DNA of 64,000 nucleotides from Mycolicibacterium boenickei (GCF_010731295.1 NZ_AP022579.1:3534001-3598000); one strand, 5' to 3'; shown: positions 8,872 through 19,875, counted from the first letter of the stretch. Program-made: numbers and translations. The notes: generated by a model not told the origin, from the sequence alone.

Positions 8872-10914
8872 ATGGACTTCTACAGCGCCTACCACCATGG
8901 TTTCGCGCGGGTCGCCGCCTGCACTCATCACACGGCGCTGGCGGACCCGCCGGCGAACGCCGAATCGGTGCTCCGCCTGGCGCAGGCCTGCCACGACGAT
9001 GGCGTGGCCGTCGCCGTGTTCCCGGAGCTGACCTTGTCGGGCTACTCGATCGACGACATCCTGATGCAGGACGCGCTGCTCGAGTCGGTGGAACAGGCCC
9101 TCATCGAAATCGTCGCTGCGTCGGTGGTGTTGACGCCGGTACTGGTGGTCGGCGCGCCGCTGCGGCACCGGCACCGGATCTACAACACCGCGGTCGTCAT
9201 CCACCGCGGCGCGGTGCTCGGCGTGGCACCCAAGTCCTACCTGCCGACGTACCGGGAGTTCTACGAGCGCAGGCAGATGGCAACCGGTGCTGACGTCCGC
9301 GGCACCATCCGGGTGGCCGGCGCCGAGGTTCCGTTCGGACCGGACCTGCTGTTCGAGGCATCCGACCTTCCCGGGCTCGTCCTGCATGTCGAGATCTGCG
9401 AGGACATGTTCGTGCCGGTGCCGCCCAGCGCGCAGGCCGCGCTCGCCGGGGCGACGGTGCTGGCGAACCTCTCGGGTAGCCCGATCACGGTCGGCCGTGC
9501 CGAAGACCGTGCGCTGCTGGCCCGTTCGGCCTCGTCGCGGTGCCTGGCCGCCTATGTGTACGCGGCTGCCGGCGAAGGGGAGTCGACCACCGACCTGGCC
9601 TGGGACGGCCAGACCATGATCTGGGAGAACGGGCTGCTGCTCGCCGAGAGTGAGCGCTTTCCGCGCGGTGAACGACGCTCGGTGGCCGACGTGGACCTGG
9701 AGTTGCTCCGGGCCGAGCGGTTGCGGATGGGCACCTTCGACGACAACGCCAGACACCATGGTGCTCAGGTGGATTCGTTTCGTCGCATCGAGTTCCAGCT
9801 CGATCCGCCGACGGGGGACATCGGGCTGCTTCGTGAGGTCGAGCGGTTCCCGTTCGTTCCGGCGGATCCTGCACGGCTGCAACAGGATTGCTATGAGGCC
9901 TACAACATTCAGGTCTCGGGACTGGAACAGCGGTTACGGGCGCTGAACTATCCGAAGGTGGTCATCGGGGTGTCCGGCGGTCTCGATTCCACTCATGCCC
10001 TGATCGTCGCCGCGCGGGCGATGGATCGGGAAAATCGCCCGCGCAGCGACATTCTCGCGTTCACCCTGCCGGGCTTCGCCACCGGCGACCGGACCAAGAA
10101 CAACGCCATCCGGTTGAGCCGGGCGCTGGGCGTGACGTTCGAAGAGATCGACATCAAGAAAACGGCCGAGCTGATGCTCACCGAGATGGATCATCCGTTC
10201 GGCCGTGGTGAGAAGGTCTACGACGTCACGTTCGAGAACGTCCAGGCCGGCCTGCGCACCGACTACCTGTTCCGGCTGGCCAACCAGCGCGGCGGCATCG
10301 TGCTCGGCACGGGTGACCTGTCCGAGCTGGCGCTCGGCTGGTCCACGTACGGGGTGGGCGACCAGATGTCGCATTACAACGTCAACGGCGGGGTGCCGAA
10401 AACCTTGATCCAGCACCTGATCCGGTGGGTGATCTCATCGGACCAGTTCGGCGCTGAGGTGAACGAGGTCCTGCAGTCGGTGCTGGACACCGAGATCACC
10501 CCGGAGCTGGTGCCCACCGGCGAGGACGAGGAGATCCAGAGCAGCGAGGCCAAGGTCGGCCCGTATGCGTTACAGGACTTTTCGTTGTTCCAGGTGCTGC
10601 GTCACGGGTTCCGTCCGTCGAGGGTGGCCTTCCTGGCCTGGCATGCCTGGCATGACCCGGCGCTCGGTGACTGGCCCGCGGGGTTCCCCGAGGACAAGCG
10701 CCCGGCGTATTCGCTCAAGGAGATCCGGCACTGGCTGCAGGTGTTCGCGCAGCGGTTCTACTCGTTCTCCCAGTTCAAGCGGTCGGCGCTGCCGAACGGC
10801 CCCAAGGTGTCGCACGGCGGCGCCCTGTCGCCCCGCGGGGATTGGCGGGCACCCTCGGACATGTCGGCACGGATCTGGCTCGACGAGATCGAGCGCAACG
10901 TCCCCGAGCGCTAG
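8872..10914 (+). CDS. nadE: Glutamine-dependent NAD(+) synthetase
   Basis: Final step of NAD synthesis: it amidates nicotinic acid adenine dinucleotide using ammonia from glutamine. The ATG at 8872 ([11 protein letters not shown]) gives 680 residues, against 679 in M. tuberculosis. The frame extends further upstream, but only over the divergent gene. The N-terminal nitrilase-type glutaminase domain has the E-K-C set in [22 protein letters not shown] and EICEDM, with nucleophile C176. The C-terminal synthetase has the P-loop [10 protein letters not shown] and the [12 protein letters not shown] block. It appears monocistronic. Confidence 0.97.
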   Translation: MDFYSAYHHGFARVAACTHHTALADPPANAESVLRLAQACHDDGVAVAVFPELTLSGYSIDDILMQDALLESVEQALIEIVAASVVLTPVLVVGAPLRHRHRIYNTAVVIHRGAVLGVAPKSYLPTYREFYERRQMATGADVRGTIRVAGAEVPFGPDLLFEASDLPGLVLHVEICEDMFVPVPPSAQAALAGATVLANLSGSPITVGRAEDRALLARSASSRCLAAYVYAAAGEGESTTDLAWDGQTMIWENGLLLAESERFPRGERRSVADVDLELLRAERLRMGTFDDNARHHGAQVDSFRRIEFQLDPPTGDIGLLREVERFPFVPADPARLQQDCYEAYNIQVSGLEQRLRALNYPKVVIGVSGGLDSTHALIVAARAMDRENRPRSDILAFTLPGFATGDRTKNNAIRLSRALGVTFEEIDIKKTAELMLTEMDHPFGRGEKVYDVTFENVQAGLRTDYLFRLANQRGGIVLGTGDLSELALGWSTYGVGDQMSHYNVNGGVPKTLIQHLIRWVISSDQFGAEVNEVLQSVLDTEITPELVPTGEDEEIQSSEAKVGPYALQDFSLFQVLRHGFRPSRVAFLAWHAWHDPALGDWPAGFPEDKRPAYSLKEIRHWLQVFAQRFYSFSQFKRSALPNGPKVSHGGALSPRGDWRAPSDMSARIWLDEIERNVPER

Positions 10915-11059
10915 GTCGCGTCGTGACCTGGCCAAACGGCCGGTTCACCCAATTGACGACGCAAAAAATTGACAAGCTAACCTTCTGGCTCACGTTGTCG
11001 CGCTAATGTGCGGCGGGTCACAGTCCGGCGGTGCCGGATGCCGGGTCGAGGAGGTTGCG

Positions 11060-13729
11060 TTGGGTGCTGCGAAGTACGTCGGTCGGGTAGGAGGATTGGC
11101 AGTCGCGCTCGGGGTCGGGTCGGCGGTCGTTCTGGGTGGCCAGGCCACGGGCACCCCCGTCGCCTCGGCGTCGCCCGGTCCGGGTGACTCATCGTCCGAG
11201 TCCGCGTCCGCGCCGGCCACGAACAAAGGGCCGGCCAAGGAACGGCAGAGCGCCCGCTCGTTGCGGCAGGCCGCGGTCCGCGCGGCGATCAAGGACCGGG
11301 CCGCCAAGCTCGGCGAATCCGGCCGCCATCGGGTCAGCTCGACGACGCCGACATCCGATGTCGTGCAGTCGATCACCGACCGGCTCTCGGATGCCCAGGA
11401 CAGGGTTGCGGCCCGCCCGGCCCGCCGTGACGGTGACTCCAAGACGCCTGAGTCCACCAAGCCCGCGGCGGCCACCGAGGTTGAGACGCCGCGGGTCCTG
11501 TCGTCGCTGACGCCGAAACTGCCGCGCCCCCTGCGTGATCGTGCCCAGGACGAGGTCGCCGCTCCCGACGTACCCACGATCGAGGCTGCTGACACCGGCG
11601 CCGTCGACGCACCCGAAGCGAAACCAGAGGTCACCCCGACGACGAAGACCGAGACGGCCCCGGCTCCCGTGCGGAGCCTGATCGAGACCGTGGTCGACAA
11701 CATCGCCACCACCCTGGCCGGCAATTCGCCGAATGCGCCGCGGACCGATTCGCCCGCCGAGTGGGTTCTGCTCGCCGCCGCGCGCCGGGAGTTCTCCACG
11801 GCCGCCGTCTCACCCGCACTGGCGAGCCCGGGCGGCATCACCGCGACCCCGTCGGTCGGCATCGCCGACGGCATCATCAACGGCACCACGGGCGCGACGA
11901 GCACGAGCGGGCTACCGCTCACCTACACCGTGATCGGCGACCCGAGCGCGGGCGGCAAGGTCCGGCTCAACTCGGCCAACGGCACCTTCACGTTCCTGCC
12001 GTATGCCACCGTCGTCGACAGCCACGGCACCGAGAAGTTCACCGTGCTGGTCGCGGAAACCACGGCGTTCGACGCTGCGCTGCAACAGATCCCGATCGTC
12101 GGCTCGTTCGTGCCGCAGGTGCTGGTGATCGTGCACCAGGTGCCGGTGGTGAACGACCTGCTGGCCCCGCTCATCGGCGACGCCGAGGTGGTCGACGTCA
12201 GCGTCGACGTCGGGGCGCTGGCGCCCGGCGACACCCCGGTGGCCTACACGGTCAAGGTGACGTCCTTCGACGGCACGCCGATCAGCATGAACTGGTTCCC
12301 GGCGTCGGGCCTGCAGGCAGGGGAGGAGGCGCCGACGATCTTCAGCGGCGCCGGTCTGTCGAGTGCCGGTGACACCAACCCGTACTCCGGCGGCGCGACC
12401 GGCGTCGGCACCTTCCGGGACAACGGCTACAACGTCGTCACCTGGGATTCCCGCGGCGAGCACGCTTCGGGCGGGATCCTGCAGCTGGACAATCCGTTCT
12501 TCGAGGGCCGTGACATGTCGGCCCTGATCGACTACGTCGCCAAGCGGCCCAACACACAGCTCGACGGCGTGAACGACCCGCGCATGGGCATGGTGGGCGG
12601 CTCGTACGGCGGCGGCATCCAGTGGGTGACGGCGGGCACCGACAACCGGGTCGACGCGATCGTCCCGACGATCTCGTGGAACTCGCTGAACAGCTCGCTG
12701 TACCCCAATGAGGCGTTCAAGACGTCGTACGCGGCGCTGCTGCTGCTGTCCCTGGTGACGAGCGGCGCGAACATCAACAACCAGCTGTACAGCGGCATCT
12801 TCACGGGTGCGTTGCTCGGCATCCTGACCCCTGAGCAGCAGGCCGTCCTCGCCAGTAGCGGCCCGACCTCGCTGGTGAACAAGATCACCGCGCCGACGCT
12901 GATCATCCAGGGCACCGTCGACGTGTTGTTCCCGCTGCAGCAGGCCATCGACAACGCCAAGATCCTGGACGCCAACGGGGTTCCGGTGAAGATGGTCTGG
13001 TTCTGCGGTGGTCACGGCAACTGCGAAACCCCGCCGGGGGACAGCGCCGAGATGGTCCAGACCGCCACGCTGAGCTGGCTGGACACCTACGTCAAGCACA
13101 AGGGTGAGGACGTCGACGATGGTCTTCCTACGTTCCAGTGGATCGACCAGAACGGCGAGCACTACACGTCCGACCTGCTGCCGTCCGACCCCGATTTCGC
13201 CGGGACCCCCGTCACGGCGTCGGGCAGCGGCGGCCTGCTGGGCATCGTCCCGATCCTCGGCGGTTCCGGACCGGGAGCGGCAGGGATTCCGTTCGGGCTC
13301 GGTGACGGCACCAAGGCCACCAACGCCGTGAACACCACGGTGACCGCGCCGTCGGAGGGCACCACGCAGATCGTCGGTGCACCCGAGCTGACGATGACGT
13401 ACTCCGGCATCGGCACCAGCCGTCACGTCTACGCCCAGATCGTCGACGACCAGACCGGCCAGGTGATCGGCAACGTGGTCACGCCGATTCCGGTCACCCT
13501 CGACGGCAAGGAGCACACCGTCACCATCCCGATGGAGGCCGTGGCGTACACGCTGGAGCCCGGGCACACCGCGACGGTGCAGATCACCACTTCGGCGACA
13601 CCGTTCCTCAACTTCACCCAGTTCGGCGTCATCAACATCTCCGACGTGCAGGTCGCATTGCCGACGGCGGGGCCCGGGGCCAACGTGCAGCCCGCGTCGG
13701 ACGCCGCGCAGGAGGTGGTCAGCGTCTAG
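11060..13729 (+). CDS. Large exported alpha/beta hydrolase (S15/CocE-like)
   Basis: About 889 residues. A TTG start at 11060, 6 bases after GAGGAGG, gives the N-terminus GAAKYVGRVGGLAVALGVG, a signal-peptide form common in mycobacterial exported proteins; an upstream in-frame ATG at 11006 lacks this support. A low-complexity Ala/Pro/Ser/Thr region runs to about residue 265. A beta-sandwich cadherin/VCBS-like module follows, with LPLTYTVIGDPSAGGKV and NGTFTFLPYA. The hydrolase domain has nucleophile S515 (GGSYGG), acid D621 (GTVDVLFPL) and H652 (GGHGNC). A C-terminal beta domain resembles X-prolyl dipeptidyl-peptidases. It is a cell-envelope or secreted esterase/peptidase of unknown substrate. 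The gene overlaps the convergent crotonase gene by 4 bp. Confidence 0.85.
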   Translation: MGAAKYVGRVGGLAVALGVGSAVVLGGQATGTPVASASPGPGDSSSESASAPATNKGPAKERQSARSLRQAAVRAAIKDRAAKLGESGRHRVSSTTPTSDVVQSITDRLSDAQDRVAARPARRDGDSKTPESTKPAAATEVETPRVLSSLTPKLPRPLRDRAQDEVAAPDVPTIEAADTGAVDAPEAKPEVTPTTKTETAPAPVRSLIETVVDNIATTLAGNSPNAPRTDSPAEWVLLAAARREFSTAAVSPALASPGGITATPSVGIADGIINGTTGATSTSGLPLTYTVIGDPSAGGKVRLNSANGTFTFLPYATVVDSHGTEKFTVLVAETTAFDAALQQIPIVGSFVPQVLVIVHQVPVVNDLLAPLIGDAEVVDVSVDVGALAPGDTPVAYTVKVTSFDGTPISMNWFPASGLQAGEEAPTIFSGAGLSSAGDTNPYSGGATGVGTFRDNGYNVVTWDSRGEHASGGILQLDNPFFEGRDMSALIDYVAKRPNTQLDGVNDPRMGMVGGSYGGGIQWVTAGTDNRVDAIVPTISWNSLNSSLYPNEAFKTSYAALLLLSLVTSGANINNQLYSGIFTGALLGILTPEQQAVLASSGPTSLVNKITAPTLIIQGTVDVLFPLQQAIDNAKILDANGVPVKMVWFCGGHGNCETPPGDSAEMVQTATLSWLDTYVKHKGEDVDDGLPTFQWIDQNGEHYTSDLLPSDPDFAGTPVTASGSGGLLGIVPILGGSGPGAAGIPFGLGDGTKATNAVNTTVTAPSEGTTQIVGAPELTMTYSGIGTSRHVYAQIVDDQTGQVIGNVVTPIPVTLDGKEHTVTIPMEAVAYTLEPGHTATVQITTSATPFLNFTQFGVINISDVQVALPTAGPGANVQPASDAAQEVVSV

Positions 13730-14550
13730 AGCCGGCCCTCGCCCCGCAGGTCCGGGTGGACCCACTCCGGTGAACGGCGTGCCTTGAAGGCGCGGAATCC
13801 CTCCATCGCCTCGTCGCCGCTGTAGCTGGCCTTCATGCCGATCCGGTCGTAGAGGCCCATGTAGCTGTCGAGGCTGGACTTGACCACGCCGCGGGCGCGC
13901 GGCGCGGTGCGGCAGCACTGGGCGAGCACTTCGTTTGCGGCGGAGAGTAATTCGTCGTGCGGAACCACCCTGGCCACCATGCCCCAGTCGACCGCCTCCT
14001 GCGCCGTGAGCGTGCGTCCGGTGAACATCAGATCGCGGGTGCGGACCACGCCGATCAGGCGGGCCAGCATCTGGCTGTAGTAGGTGTCGGCGATGCCGCG
14101 GTACAACTCGGGCACCCGGAACGTGGCCCGGTCGCTGACCACGGCCATGTCGCTGCAGATCGCGATCTGCAGGCCGCCGCCCTGGCACAGCCCGTTGACC
14201 GCGCTCACCACCGGCTTGACCGATTGGCGCAGGGTTTCGAACGGGGTGACGTCCATCGACAGGGCCGCACCGAAACTCATCCAGTCGTCGACGCCGTTGC
14301 CGCCGCCGAGGTCACCGCCCGGGGCGAACACGTCCCCGGTGCCGGTGATCAGCAGGCCGGCCAGATCCGGATCCGCCTCGACGTGGGTGACCGCGTACCG
14401 GATGCCGAAGTACATGGCCGGGGTCATGGCGTTGCGGGCCTCTGGGCGATCCAGGGTGACGACGCCGAACGGCCCCTGGCGCTCGAACTTGAGGTACGGG
14501 GTACCGAGCCAGTCGCCCTCGGGCGGGCGTGGGGACAGAGCCTGCGTCAT
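13726..14550 (-). CDS. Enoyl-CoA hydratase/isomerase (crotonase) family
   Basis: A 274-residue crotonase-fold protein. The N-terminal strand has VVTLDRPEARNAM. The first oxyanion-hole loop is FAPGGDLGG and the second is NGLCQGGGLQ. A glutamate in FRVPELYRG occupies the usual catalytic region. Substrates are acyl-CoA thioesters; hydratase and isomerase activity cannot be separated from sequence alone. The ATG at 14550 precedes ribokinase by 44 bases in the leftward direction. It may share a transcript with rbsK, since it lies immediately downstream of it on the minus strand. Confidence 0.9.
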   Translation of the reverse strand: MTQALSPRPPEGDWLGTPYLKFERQGPFGVVTLDRPEARNAMTPAMYFGIRYAVTHVEADPDLAGLLITGTGDVFAPGGDLGGGNGVDDWMSFGAALSMDVTPFETLRQSVKPVVSAVNGLCQGGGLQIAICSDMAVVSDRATFRVPELYRGIADTYYSQMLARLIGVVRTRDLMFTGRTLTAQEAVDWGMVARVVPHDELLSAANEVLAQCCRTAPRARGVVKSSLDSYMGLYDRIGMKASYSGDEAMEGFRAFKARRSPEWVHPDLRGEGRL

Positions 14551-14594
14551 GGTGGCGACTATAACGCCAACGGTATCCGCTTCAGTTGGCCGTC

Positions 14595-15455
14595 TCAGGG
14601 GGTCAGGACGGCATCGATGTCTGCGGCCGACGGCGCGCAGTCGCCCGCCCCGCGCACCAAGGTGGCCAGGGCTCCGGCCGCGCAGGCGCGCCGCAGCGCC
14701 TGCTCGTGGCCCGCGGTCCAGCCGGCGGCCAGCACCCCGGCGAACACGTCACCGGCCCCGGCGGTGTCCAGCGCCCGCACCGTGGGGGCCGGCACGTCGA
14801 AGCGCTCGTCGGCGCCCAGGTAACTGGCGCCCCGGGCGCCCCGGGTGATCACCAGATGCCGCACCGGCCAGTGCCACTCGGCCGCCTCGGTCTCGTTCAC
14901 CACCACGACGTCGACCAGTTCGGAAAGGGCCAGCAGATGATGGGCGGGGGTGCCGCCGGGCGACGCGTTGAGCATCACCACCGCACCGGCAGCCCGTGCC
15001 AGTTTGGCCGCGGCGATCGCCGTCGTCACCGGGATCTCCAACTGGATCAGCGTGACCTCACTCCAGACGATCGCCGACCGGGCTGCCGCGGAATCGACCT
15101 CGAGTCGCGAGTTGGCGCCCGGCGCCACCACGATGCAGTTCTCGCCGACGGTGTCGACGAGGATCGCCGCCGACCCGCTGGGGCCGGGCACACACGTCAC
15201 GGCGTCGGCCCCGACCCCGTTGGTCTGGAGATGACGGCGCAGGATCGTGGCGGCGGCGTCGTCACCGACCGCGGCCACCAGTTCCACCTCGGCGCCGGCC
15301 CGCGCGGCCGCCACCGCCTGGTTTCCGCCCTTGCCGCCGGGCGCCGAGGCCAGCGATGACGCGAGCACCGTCTGTCCCGGGCGCGGCAGCGCACCGACGG
15401 TGAACGTGAGATCGGCGTTGATACTCCCGACGACGCAAACCCGCGCAGCGGCCAT
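14595..15455 (-). CDS. rbsK: Ribokinase (PfkB family)
   Basis: Phosphorylates D-ribose, or a related sugar, at O5. Its 286 residues show the N-terminal PfkB signature VVGSINADLT, the glycine-rich APGGKGGNQAVAAARAG, and the C-terminal signature DTAGAGDVFAG with its catalytic aspartate. The start ATG at 15455 lies 73 bases from the divergent proA. The same rbsK neighbourhood (Rv2436) occurs near nadE/proB in M. tuberculosis. The protein is a little shorter than E. coli RbsK (309 residues). Confidence 0.92.
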   Translation of the reverse strand: MAAARVCVVGSINADLTFTVGALPRPGQTVLASSLASAPGGKGGNQAVAAARAGAEVELVAAVGDDAAATILRRHLQTNGVGADAVTCVPGPSGSAAILVDTVGENCIVVAPGANSRLEVDSAAARSAIVWSEVTLIQLEIPVTTAIAAAKLARAAGAVVMLNASPGGTPAHHLLALSELVDVVVVNETEAAEWHWPVRHLVITRGARGASYLGADERFDVPAPTVRALDTAGAGDVFAGVLAAGWTAGHEQALRRACAAGALATLVRGAGDCAPSAADIDAVLTP

Positions 15456-15528
15456 GACTGAAAAGGCTAGTTGCTACCGGCGCCTGACACGTGTCGAAGC
15501 ACCTCAACAGGTCCGATACGCTGGCTAG

Positions 15529-16794
15529 ATGAGCGTTCAGACAGAGTCTCCGACGACTGCGGTGCCCGACGTCGACCTGCGCGGGCAGGTGCACGAGGCC
15601 GCGCGTCGGGCCCGTGTCGCGGCGCGCACCCTGGGCACGTTGAGCGCCGAGACCAAGAACCGCGCACTGCACGCCGCCGCTGACAGCGTGCTGGCCCACG
15701 TCCACGAGATCCTGGCCGCCAACGCTGCCGACGTCGAGGCCGCGCGTGAGGCCGGGACGCCCGAGTCGATCCTGGACCGCCTGGCGCTCAACCCACAACG
15801 GGTCGACGGCATCGCCGCCGGTCTGCGCCAGGTCGCCGGGCTGCCGGATCCGGTCGGCGAGGTGTTGCGCGGCCGCACGCTGCCCAACGGACTGCAGCTG
15901 CGTCAGCAGCGGGTACCGCTCGGCGTGGTCGGCATGGTCTACGAGGGCCGGCCCAACGTCACGGTCGACGCCTTCGGGCTCACCCTGAAATCGGGCAATG
16001 CGGCTCTGCTGCGCGGCAGTTCGTCGGCGGCCCGGTCCAACGAGGCACTGGTGACCGCGCTGCGTTCGGCGCTGGCGTCGGTCGGTCTGCCATTGGATGC
16101 CGTGCAACTTCTGCCCAGCCACGACCGCGCCAGCGTGACCCACCTGATCCAGGCCCGCGGTCTGGTCGACGTGGTGATCCCGCGCGGGGGAGCCGGCCTG
16201 ATCGAGGCCGTGGTGCGCGACGCGCAAGTGCCCACCATCGAGACCGGTGTCGGCAATTGCCATGTCTACGTTCATGAGTCCGCCGACATCGACCTGGCCG
16301 AGAAGATCCTGCTGAACTCCAAGACCCGGCGTCCCAGCGTCTGCAATGCCGCCGAGACACTGCTGGTGGACAAGGCGCTCGAGGCGACCGCGCTGCCCCG
16401 GCTGACCGCCGCGCTGCGCGCCGCCGGTGTCACGGTGCACGCCGATCCGACCGACGAGGAACTGCACACCGAGTTCCTCTCGATGGACATCGCCGTGGCT
16501 CTGGTCGACGGGGTCGACGGCGCGATCGCCCACATCAACGAGTACGGCACCGGGCACACCGAGGCCATCGTGACAACGAATCTTGCTGCGGCCCAGCGCT
16601 TCACCGAACAGGTGGACGCGGCGGCAGTGATGGTCAACGCGTCCACCGCGTTCACCGACGGAGAGCAGTTCGGTTTCGGCGCCGAGATCGGCATCTCCAC
16701 CCAGAAGCTGCATGCCCGCGGACCCATGGGCCTGCCCGAACTGACCTCGACCAAATGGATCGTGTGGGGAGACGGTCAGACCCGCCCGGCCTAG
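15529..16794 (+). CDS. proA: Gamma-glutamyl phosphate reductase
   Basis: Second enzyme of proline synthesis: an NADPH-dependent reduction of glutamyl phosphate to glutamate semialdehyde. It has 421 residues and an aldehyde-dehydrogenase fold. Motifs include [19 protein letters not shown] and catalytic C272 in [10 protein letters not shown]. The substrate loop [14 protein letters not shown] and the C-terminal [18 protein letters not shown] are also present. The start ATG follows the divergent rbsK. The moxR-like gene begins 31 bases after the stop and may be cotranscribed. Confidence 0.97.
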   Translation: MSVQTESPTTAVPDVDLRGQVHEAARRARVAARTLGTLSAETKNRALHAAADSVLAHVHEILAANAADVEAAREAGTPESILDRLALNPQRVDGIAAGLRQVAGLPDPVGEVLRGRTLPNGLQLRQQRVPLGVVGMVYEGRPNVTVDAFGLTLKSGNAALLRGSSSAARSNEALVTALRSALASVGLPLDAVQLLPSHDRASVTHLIQARGLVDVVIPRGGAGLIEAVVRDAQVPTIETGVGNCHVYVHESADIDLAEKILLNSKTRRPSVCNAAETLLVDKALEATALPRLTAALRAAGVTVHADPTDEELHTEFLSMDIAVALVDGVDGAIAHINEYGTGHTEAIVTTNLAAAQRFTEQVDAAAVMVNASTAFTDGEQFGFGAEIGISTQKLHARGPMGLPELTSTKWIVWGDGQTRPA

Positions 16795-16825
16795 GCGCCG
16801 ACCAGACAGAAGACCAGGAGACCAC

Positions 16826-17710
16826 ATGAGCGTGCCCGCTCGCCCCGCACCGTTGTTCGCCGACATCGACGATGTCGCGCGGCGCCTCGCGGAGACCGGA
16901 TACCTGCCCGACACCGCCACCGCGACGGCGGTTTTCCTCGCCGACCGGCTCGGTAAGCCGTTGCTCGTGGAGGGGCCCGCGGGTGTCGGCAAGACCGAGC
17001 TGGCGCGCGCGGTGGCGGCGACCACGGGCTCGGAGCTGGTGCGGTTGCAGTGCTACGAGGGCGTCGACGAGGCCCGTGCGCTCTACGAGTGGAATCACGC
17101 CAAGCAGATCCTGCGGATCCAGGCCGGTCAAAGTCAGGGCGGGGACTGGGACCAGACGAAGATGGACGTCTTCAGCGAGGAGTTCCTGCTGACCCGTCCG
17201 CTGCTGACCGCGATCAAGCGGACGGACCCGACCGTGCTGCTGGTCGACGAGACCGACAAGGCCGACATCGAGATCGAGGGCCTGCTGCTGGAGGTGCTCT
17301 CCGACTTCGCGGTCACCGTCCCGGAGCTCGGCACCATCACCGCCGAGCGGCCGCCGTTCGTGCTGCTGACATCCAACGCGACCCGTGAGCTCTCCGAGGC
17401 GCTCAAGCGTCGTTGCCTGTTCCTGCACATCGACTTCCCGGACCCGGATCTGGAGCGCCGCATCCTGCTGTCCCGGGTGCCCGAGCTGCCCGAGCACATC
17501 GCAGGAGAGCTGGTCCGCATCATCGGCGTGCTCCGCGGCATGCAACTCAAGAAGCTGCCGTCGGTCGCCGAGACCATCGACTGGGGCCGCACGGTGCTGG
17601 CCCTGGGCCTGGACACCATCGACGACGAGATGATCGCCGCCACGCTCGGTGTGGTGCTCAAACATCAGTCCGACCAGCAACGGGCTGCGGGCGAACTGAA
17701 GCTGAACTGA
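16826..17710 (+). CDS. MoxR-family AAA+ ATPase
   Basis: A 294-residue AAA+ chaperone-like ATPase. Walker A is GPAGVGKTEL, Walker B is VLLVDETDKAD, and sensor 1 is LTSNATREL. A leading GAGACC purine tract supports the ATG at 16826. The stop overlaps the next gene's ATG by one base (TGATG), so the MoxR and VWA proteins are coupled. MoxR/VWA pairs generally mature or remodel protein complexes, often metal-containing ones. The pair corresponds in position to Rv2426c-Rv2425c. Confidence 0.92.
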   Translation: MSVPARPAPLFADIDDVARRLAETGYLPDTATATAVFLADRLGKPLLVEGPAGVGKTELARAVAATTGSELVRLQCYEGVDEARALYEWNHAKQILRIQAGQSQGGDWDQTKMDVFSEEFLLTRPLLTAIKRTDPTVLLVDETDKADIEIEGLLLEVLSDFAVTVPELGTITAERPPFVLLTSNATRELSEALKRRCLFLHIDFPDPDLERRILLSRVPELPEHIAGELVRIIGVLRGMQLKKLPSVAETIDWGRTVLALGLDTIDDEMIAATLGVVLKHQSDQQRAAGELKLN

Positions 17711-19164
17711 TGGTGCCCCGCCGGGTTCGACCGCCCCAGCCGCTGGCCCCGCACGGCCTGCCCGGGCACCTCGTCGAGTTCGTCGAAGCCCTGCGCGGGC
17801 AGGGAATCTCGGTCGGTCCGTCGGAAACGGTTGACGCCGGCCGGGTGATCACCGTGCTGGGGTTGGGTGATCGTGACGCCTTGCGCGAGGGCATCGCGTG
17901 CGCGGTGCTGCGCCGTCCCGACCACCGCGAGACCTACGACGCGATGTTCGACCTGTTCTTCCCCGAGGCGCTCGGTGCGCGCACCGTGCTCTCGGATGAC
18001 GAAGACAGCGCCGAGGACGCGGAAAACCGGCCCCAGCTGCCGCCCGAAGACATCGAGGCGATGCGCGACGCGCTGGTGCAGATGCTGGCCGACAACGAGG
18101 ACCTGGCCAACCTCGACGACCGGATGGCGGCGATGATCGCGCGGATCGTCGAGGCCTACGGCCGCTACAACTCCAGCCGTGGCCCGTCGTACTCGTCGTA
18201 TCAGGCGCTCAAGGCCATGAGCCTCGACGATCTTGAGGGCCGGCTGCTGGCCGGACTGCTCGCTCCCTACGGTGAGGAGCCCACGCCGACCCAGGAGGAG
18301 ATCGCCAAGGCCCTGGCCGCCCAGCGCATCTCCCAGTTGCGCAAGATGGTCGAGTCCGAGACCAAGCGGCGCACCGCCGAACAGCTGGGCCGCGACCACG
18401 TGCAGATGTACGGGGTGCCGCAACTGGCCGAGAACGTCGAGTTCCTGCGTGCCTCCGGTGAGCAGCTGCGTCAGATGCGCAAGACCGTGCAGCCGCTGGC
18501 CCGCACGTTGGCGACCCGGCTGGCTGCTCGGCGCCGGCGATCCCGCTCCGGCGAGATCGATCTGCGCAAGACGCTGCGCAAGTCGATGTCGACCGGTGGT
18601 GTGCCCATCGACGTGGTGCTCAAGAAGCCGCATCCGGCCCGTCCCGAGCTCGTCGTCCTCTGCGATGTGTCGGGGTCGGTGGCCGGGTTCAGCCACTTCA
18701 CCCTGATGCTCGTCTCGGCGCTGCGCCAGCAGTTCAGCAGGGTGCGCGTCTTCGCCTTCATCGACACCACCGACGAGGTCACCGACATGTTCGGCCCGGA
18801 GGCCGATCTGGCGGTGGCGGTGCAGCGCATCACCCGCGAGGCCGGCGTCTACACGCGCGACGGGCATTCCGACTACGGGCACGCCTTCGTATCGTTCCTG
18901 GACAAGTACCCCAACGTGCTGTCTCCCCGCAGCTCGCTGCTGGTGCTGGGCGACGGCCGGAACAACTACCGCAACCCCGAGACGGCGCTGCTCGCGCACA
19001 TGGTGTCGGCCAGCCGGCATGCGCACTGGCTCAACCCGGAGCCCAAGCACCTGTGGGGCAGCGGGGATTCCGCGGCGCCGAAGTACCTCGAAACCATCCC
19101 GATGCACGAGTGCCGCTCGGCCAAACAGCTGGCCTCGGTGATCGACGGGTTGCTGCCCGTCTGA
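17710..19164 (+). CDS. VWA-domain protein, CoxE-like
   Basis: Partner of the MoxR ATPase just upstream, 484 residues from ATG 17710; a GTG at 17713 is the next codon. The N-terminal half is helical and charged. The C-terminal von Willebrand A domain carries the MIDAS motif in VVLCDVSGSVAGFS (DxSxS) and an LVLGDGRNNYRN block. No signal peptide or membrane segment is visible, so it acts in the cytoplasm. CoxE relatives work with MoxR proteins in metal-enzyme maturation; the client here is unknown. Confidence 0.9.
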   Translation: MVPRRVRPPQPLAPHGLPGHLVEFVEALRGQGISVGPSETVDAGRVITVLGLGDRDALREGIACAVLRRPDHRETYDAMFDLFFPEALGARTVLSDDEDSAEDAENRPQLPPEDIEAMRDALVQMLADNEDLANLDDRMAAMIARIVEAYGRYNSSRGPSYSSYQALKAMSLDDLEGRLLAGLLAPYGEEPTPTQEEIAKALAAQRISQLRKMVESETKRRTAEQLGRDHVQMYGVPQLAENVEFLRASGEQLRQMRKTVQPLARTLATRLAARRRRSRSGEIDLRKTLRKSMSTGGVPIDVVLKKPHPARPELVVLCDVSGSVAGFSHFTLMLVSALRQQFSRVRVFAFIDTTDEVTDMFGPEADLAVAVQRITREAGVYTRDGHSDYGHAFVSFLDKYPNVLSPRSSLLVLGDGRNNYRNPETALLAHMVSASRHAHWLNPEPKHLWGSGDSAAPKYLETIPMHECRSAKQLASVIDGLLPV

Positions 19165-19221
19165 GCTCGCTCGTCGCGTGGGTGCCGGGCCCTGGTCAAC
19201 GCTCCCGTAAGCTGCCTCTTT

Positions 19222-19875
19222 GTGGCAAGACGGCGCAGGCTGGGTGTGATGGGCGGGACGTTCGATCCCGTCCACAACGGGCACTTGGTCGCCGCCAGTG
19301 AGGTCGCCGACCTGTTCGAGCTCGACGAGGTGGTGTTCGTCCCGACCGGTCAGCCGTGGCAGAAGCACGATCGGCGGGTCAGCGCGGCGGAGGACCGGTA
19401 TCTGATGACGGTGATCGCCACCGCGTCCAACCCGCGTTTCTCGGTCAGCCGCGTCGACATCGATCGAGGCGGTGCGACCTACACCAAGGACACCTTGCGT
19501 GACCTGCGTGATCTCAATGCCGACACCGACACCGACCTGTACTTCATCACCGGCGCCGACGCCCTGGCCTCGATCCTGTCCTGGCAGAACTGGGAGGATC
19601 TGTTCTCCATGGCGAGGTTTGTCGGCGTCAGCCGGCCGGGCTACGAGTTGGACGGTGAACATATCGAGGCGGCGCTGCGTGAGCTGCCGCCGGACACATT
19701 GACGTTGGTCGAGGTGCCCGCGCTGGCGATCTCGTCCAGTGACTGCCGAAAGCGGGCCGCCGAAGGCCGGCCGATCTGGTACCTGGTGCCGGACGGTGTG
19801 GTGCAGTACGTGGCCAAACGCGGGTTGTACTCCGCAGATGGGAAGGGTGAACACATCATGGAGCCGGTTCGATGA
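19222..19875 (+). CDS. nadD: Nicotinate-nucleotide adenylyltransferase
   Basis: Makes nicotinic acid adenine dinucleotide from NaMN and ATP, the substrate of NadE encoded upstream in this window. It has 217 residues from a GTG start. The nucleotidyltransferase motif is [12 protein letters not shown], and the C-terminal signature ISSSDCRKR matches the family's ISSTxxR. The last four bases overlap the start of rsfS (ATGA). The gene leads a run of tightly packed genes nadD-rsfS-gpgP-octT-degV. Confidence 0.96.
   Translation: MARRRRLGVMGGTFDPVHNGHLVAASEVADLFELDEVVFVPTGQPWQKHDRRVSAAEDRYLMTVIATASNPRFSVSRVDIDRGGATYTKDTLRDLRDLNADTDTDLYFITGADALASILSWQNWEDLFSMARFVGVSRPGYELDGEHIEAALRELPPDTLTLVEVPALAISSSDCRKRAAEGRPIWYLVPDGVVQYVAKRGLYSADGKGEHIMEPVR

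Noticed and set aside
11912..14188. 758-codon leftward frame under the exported hydrolase
   Set aside because: Antisense to two well-supported genes; low-complexity Arg/His-rich sequence without domains, caused by high GC.
15262..17025. 587-codon leftward frame under proA and part of moxR
   Set aside because: Shadow of proA; no motif and no ribosome site.
17665..19854. 729-codon leftward frame under the VWA and nadD genes
   Set aside because: Shadow frame in high-GC DNA; both sense genes are conserved and coupled to neighbours.
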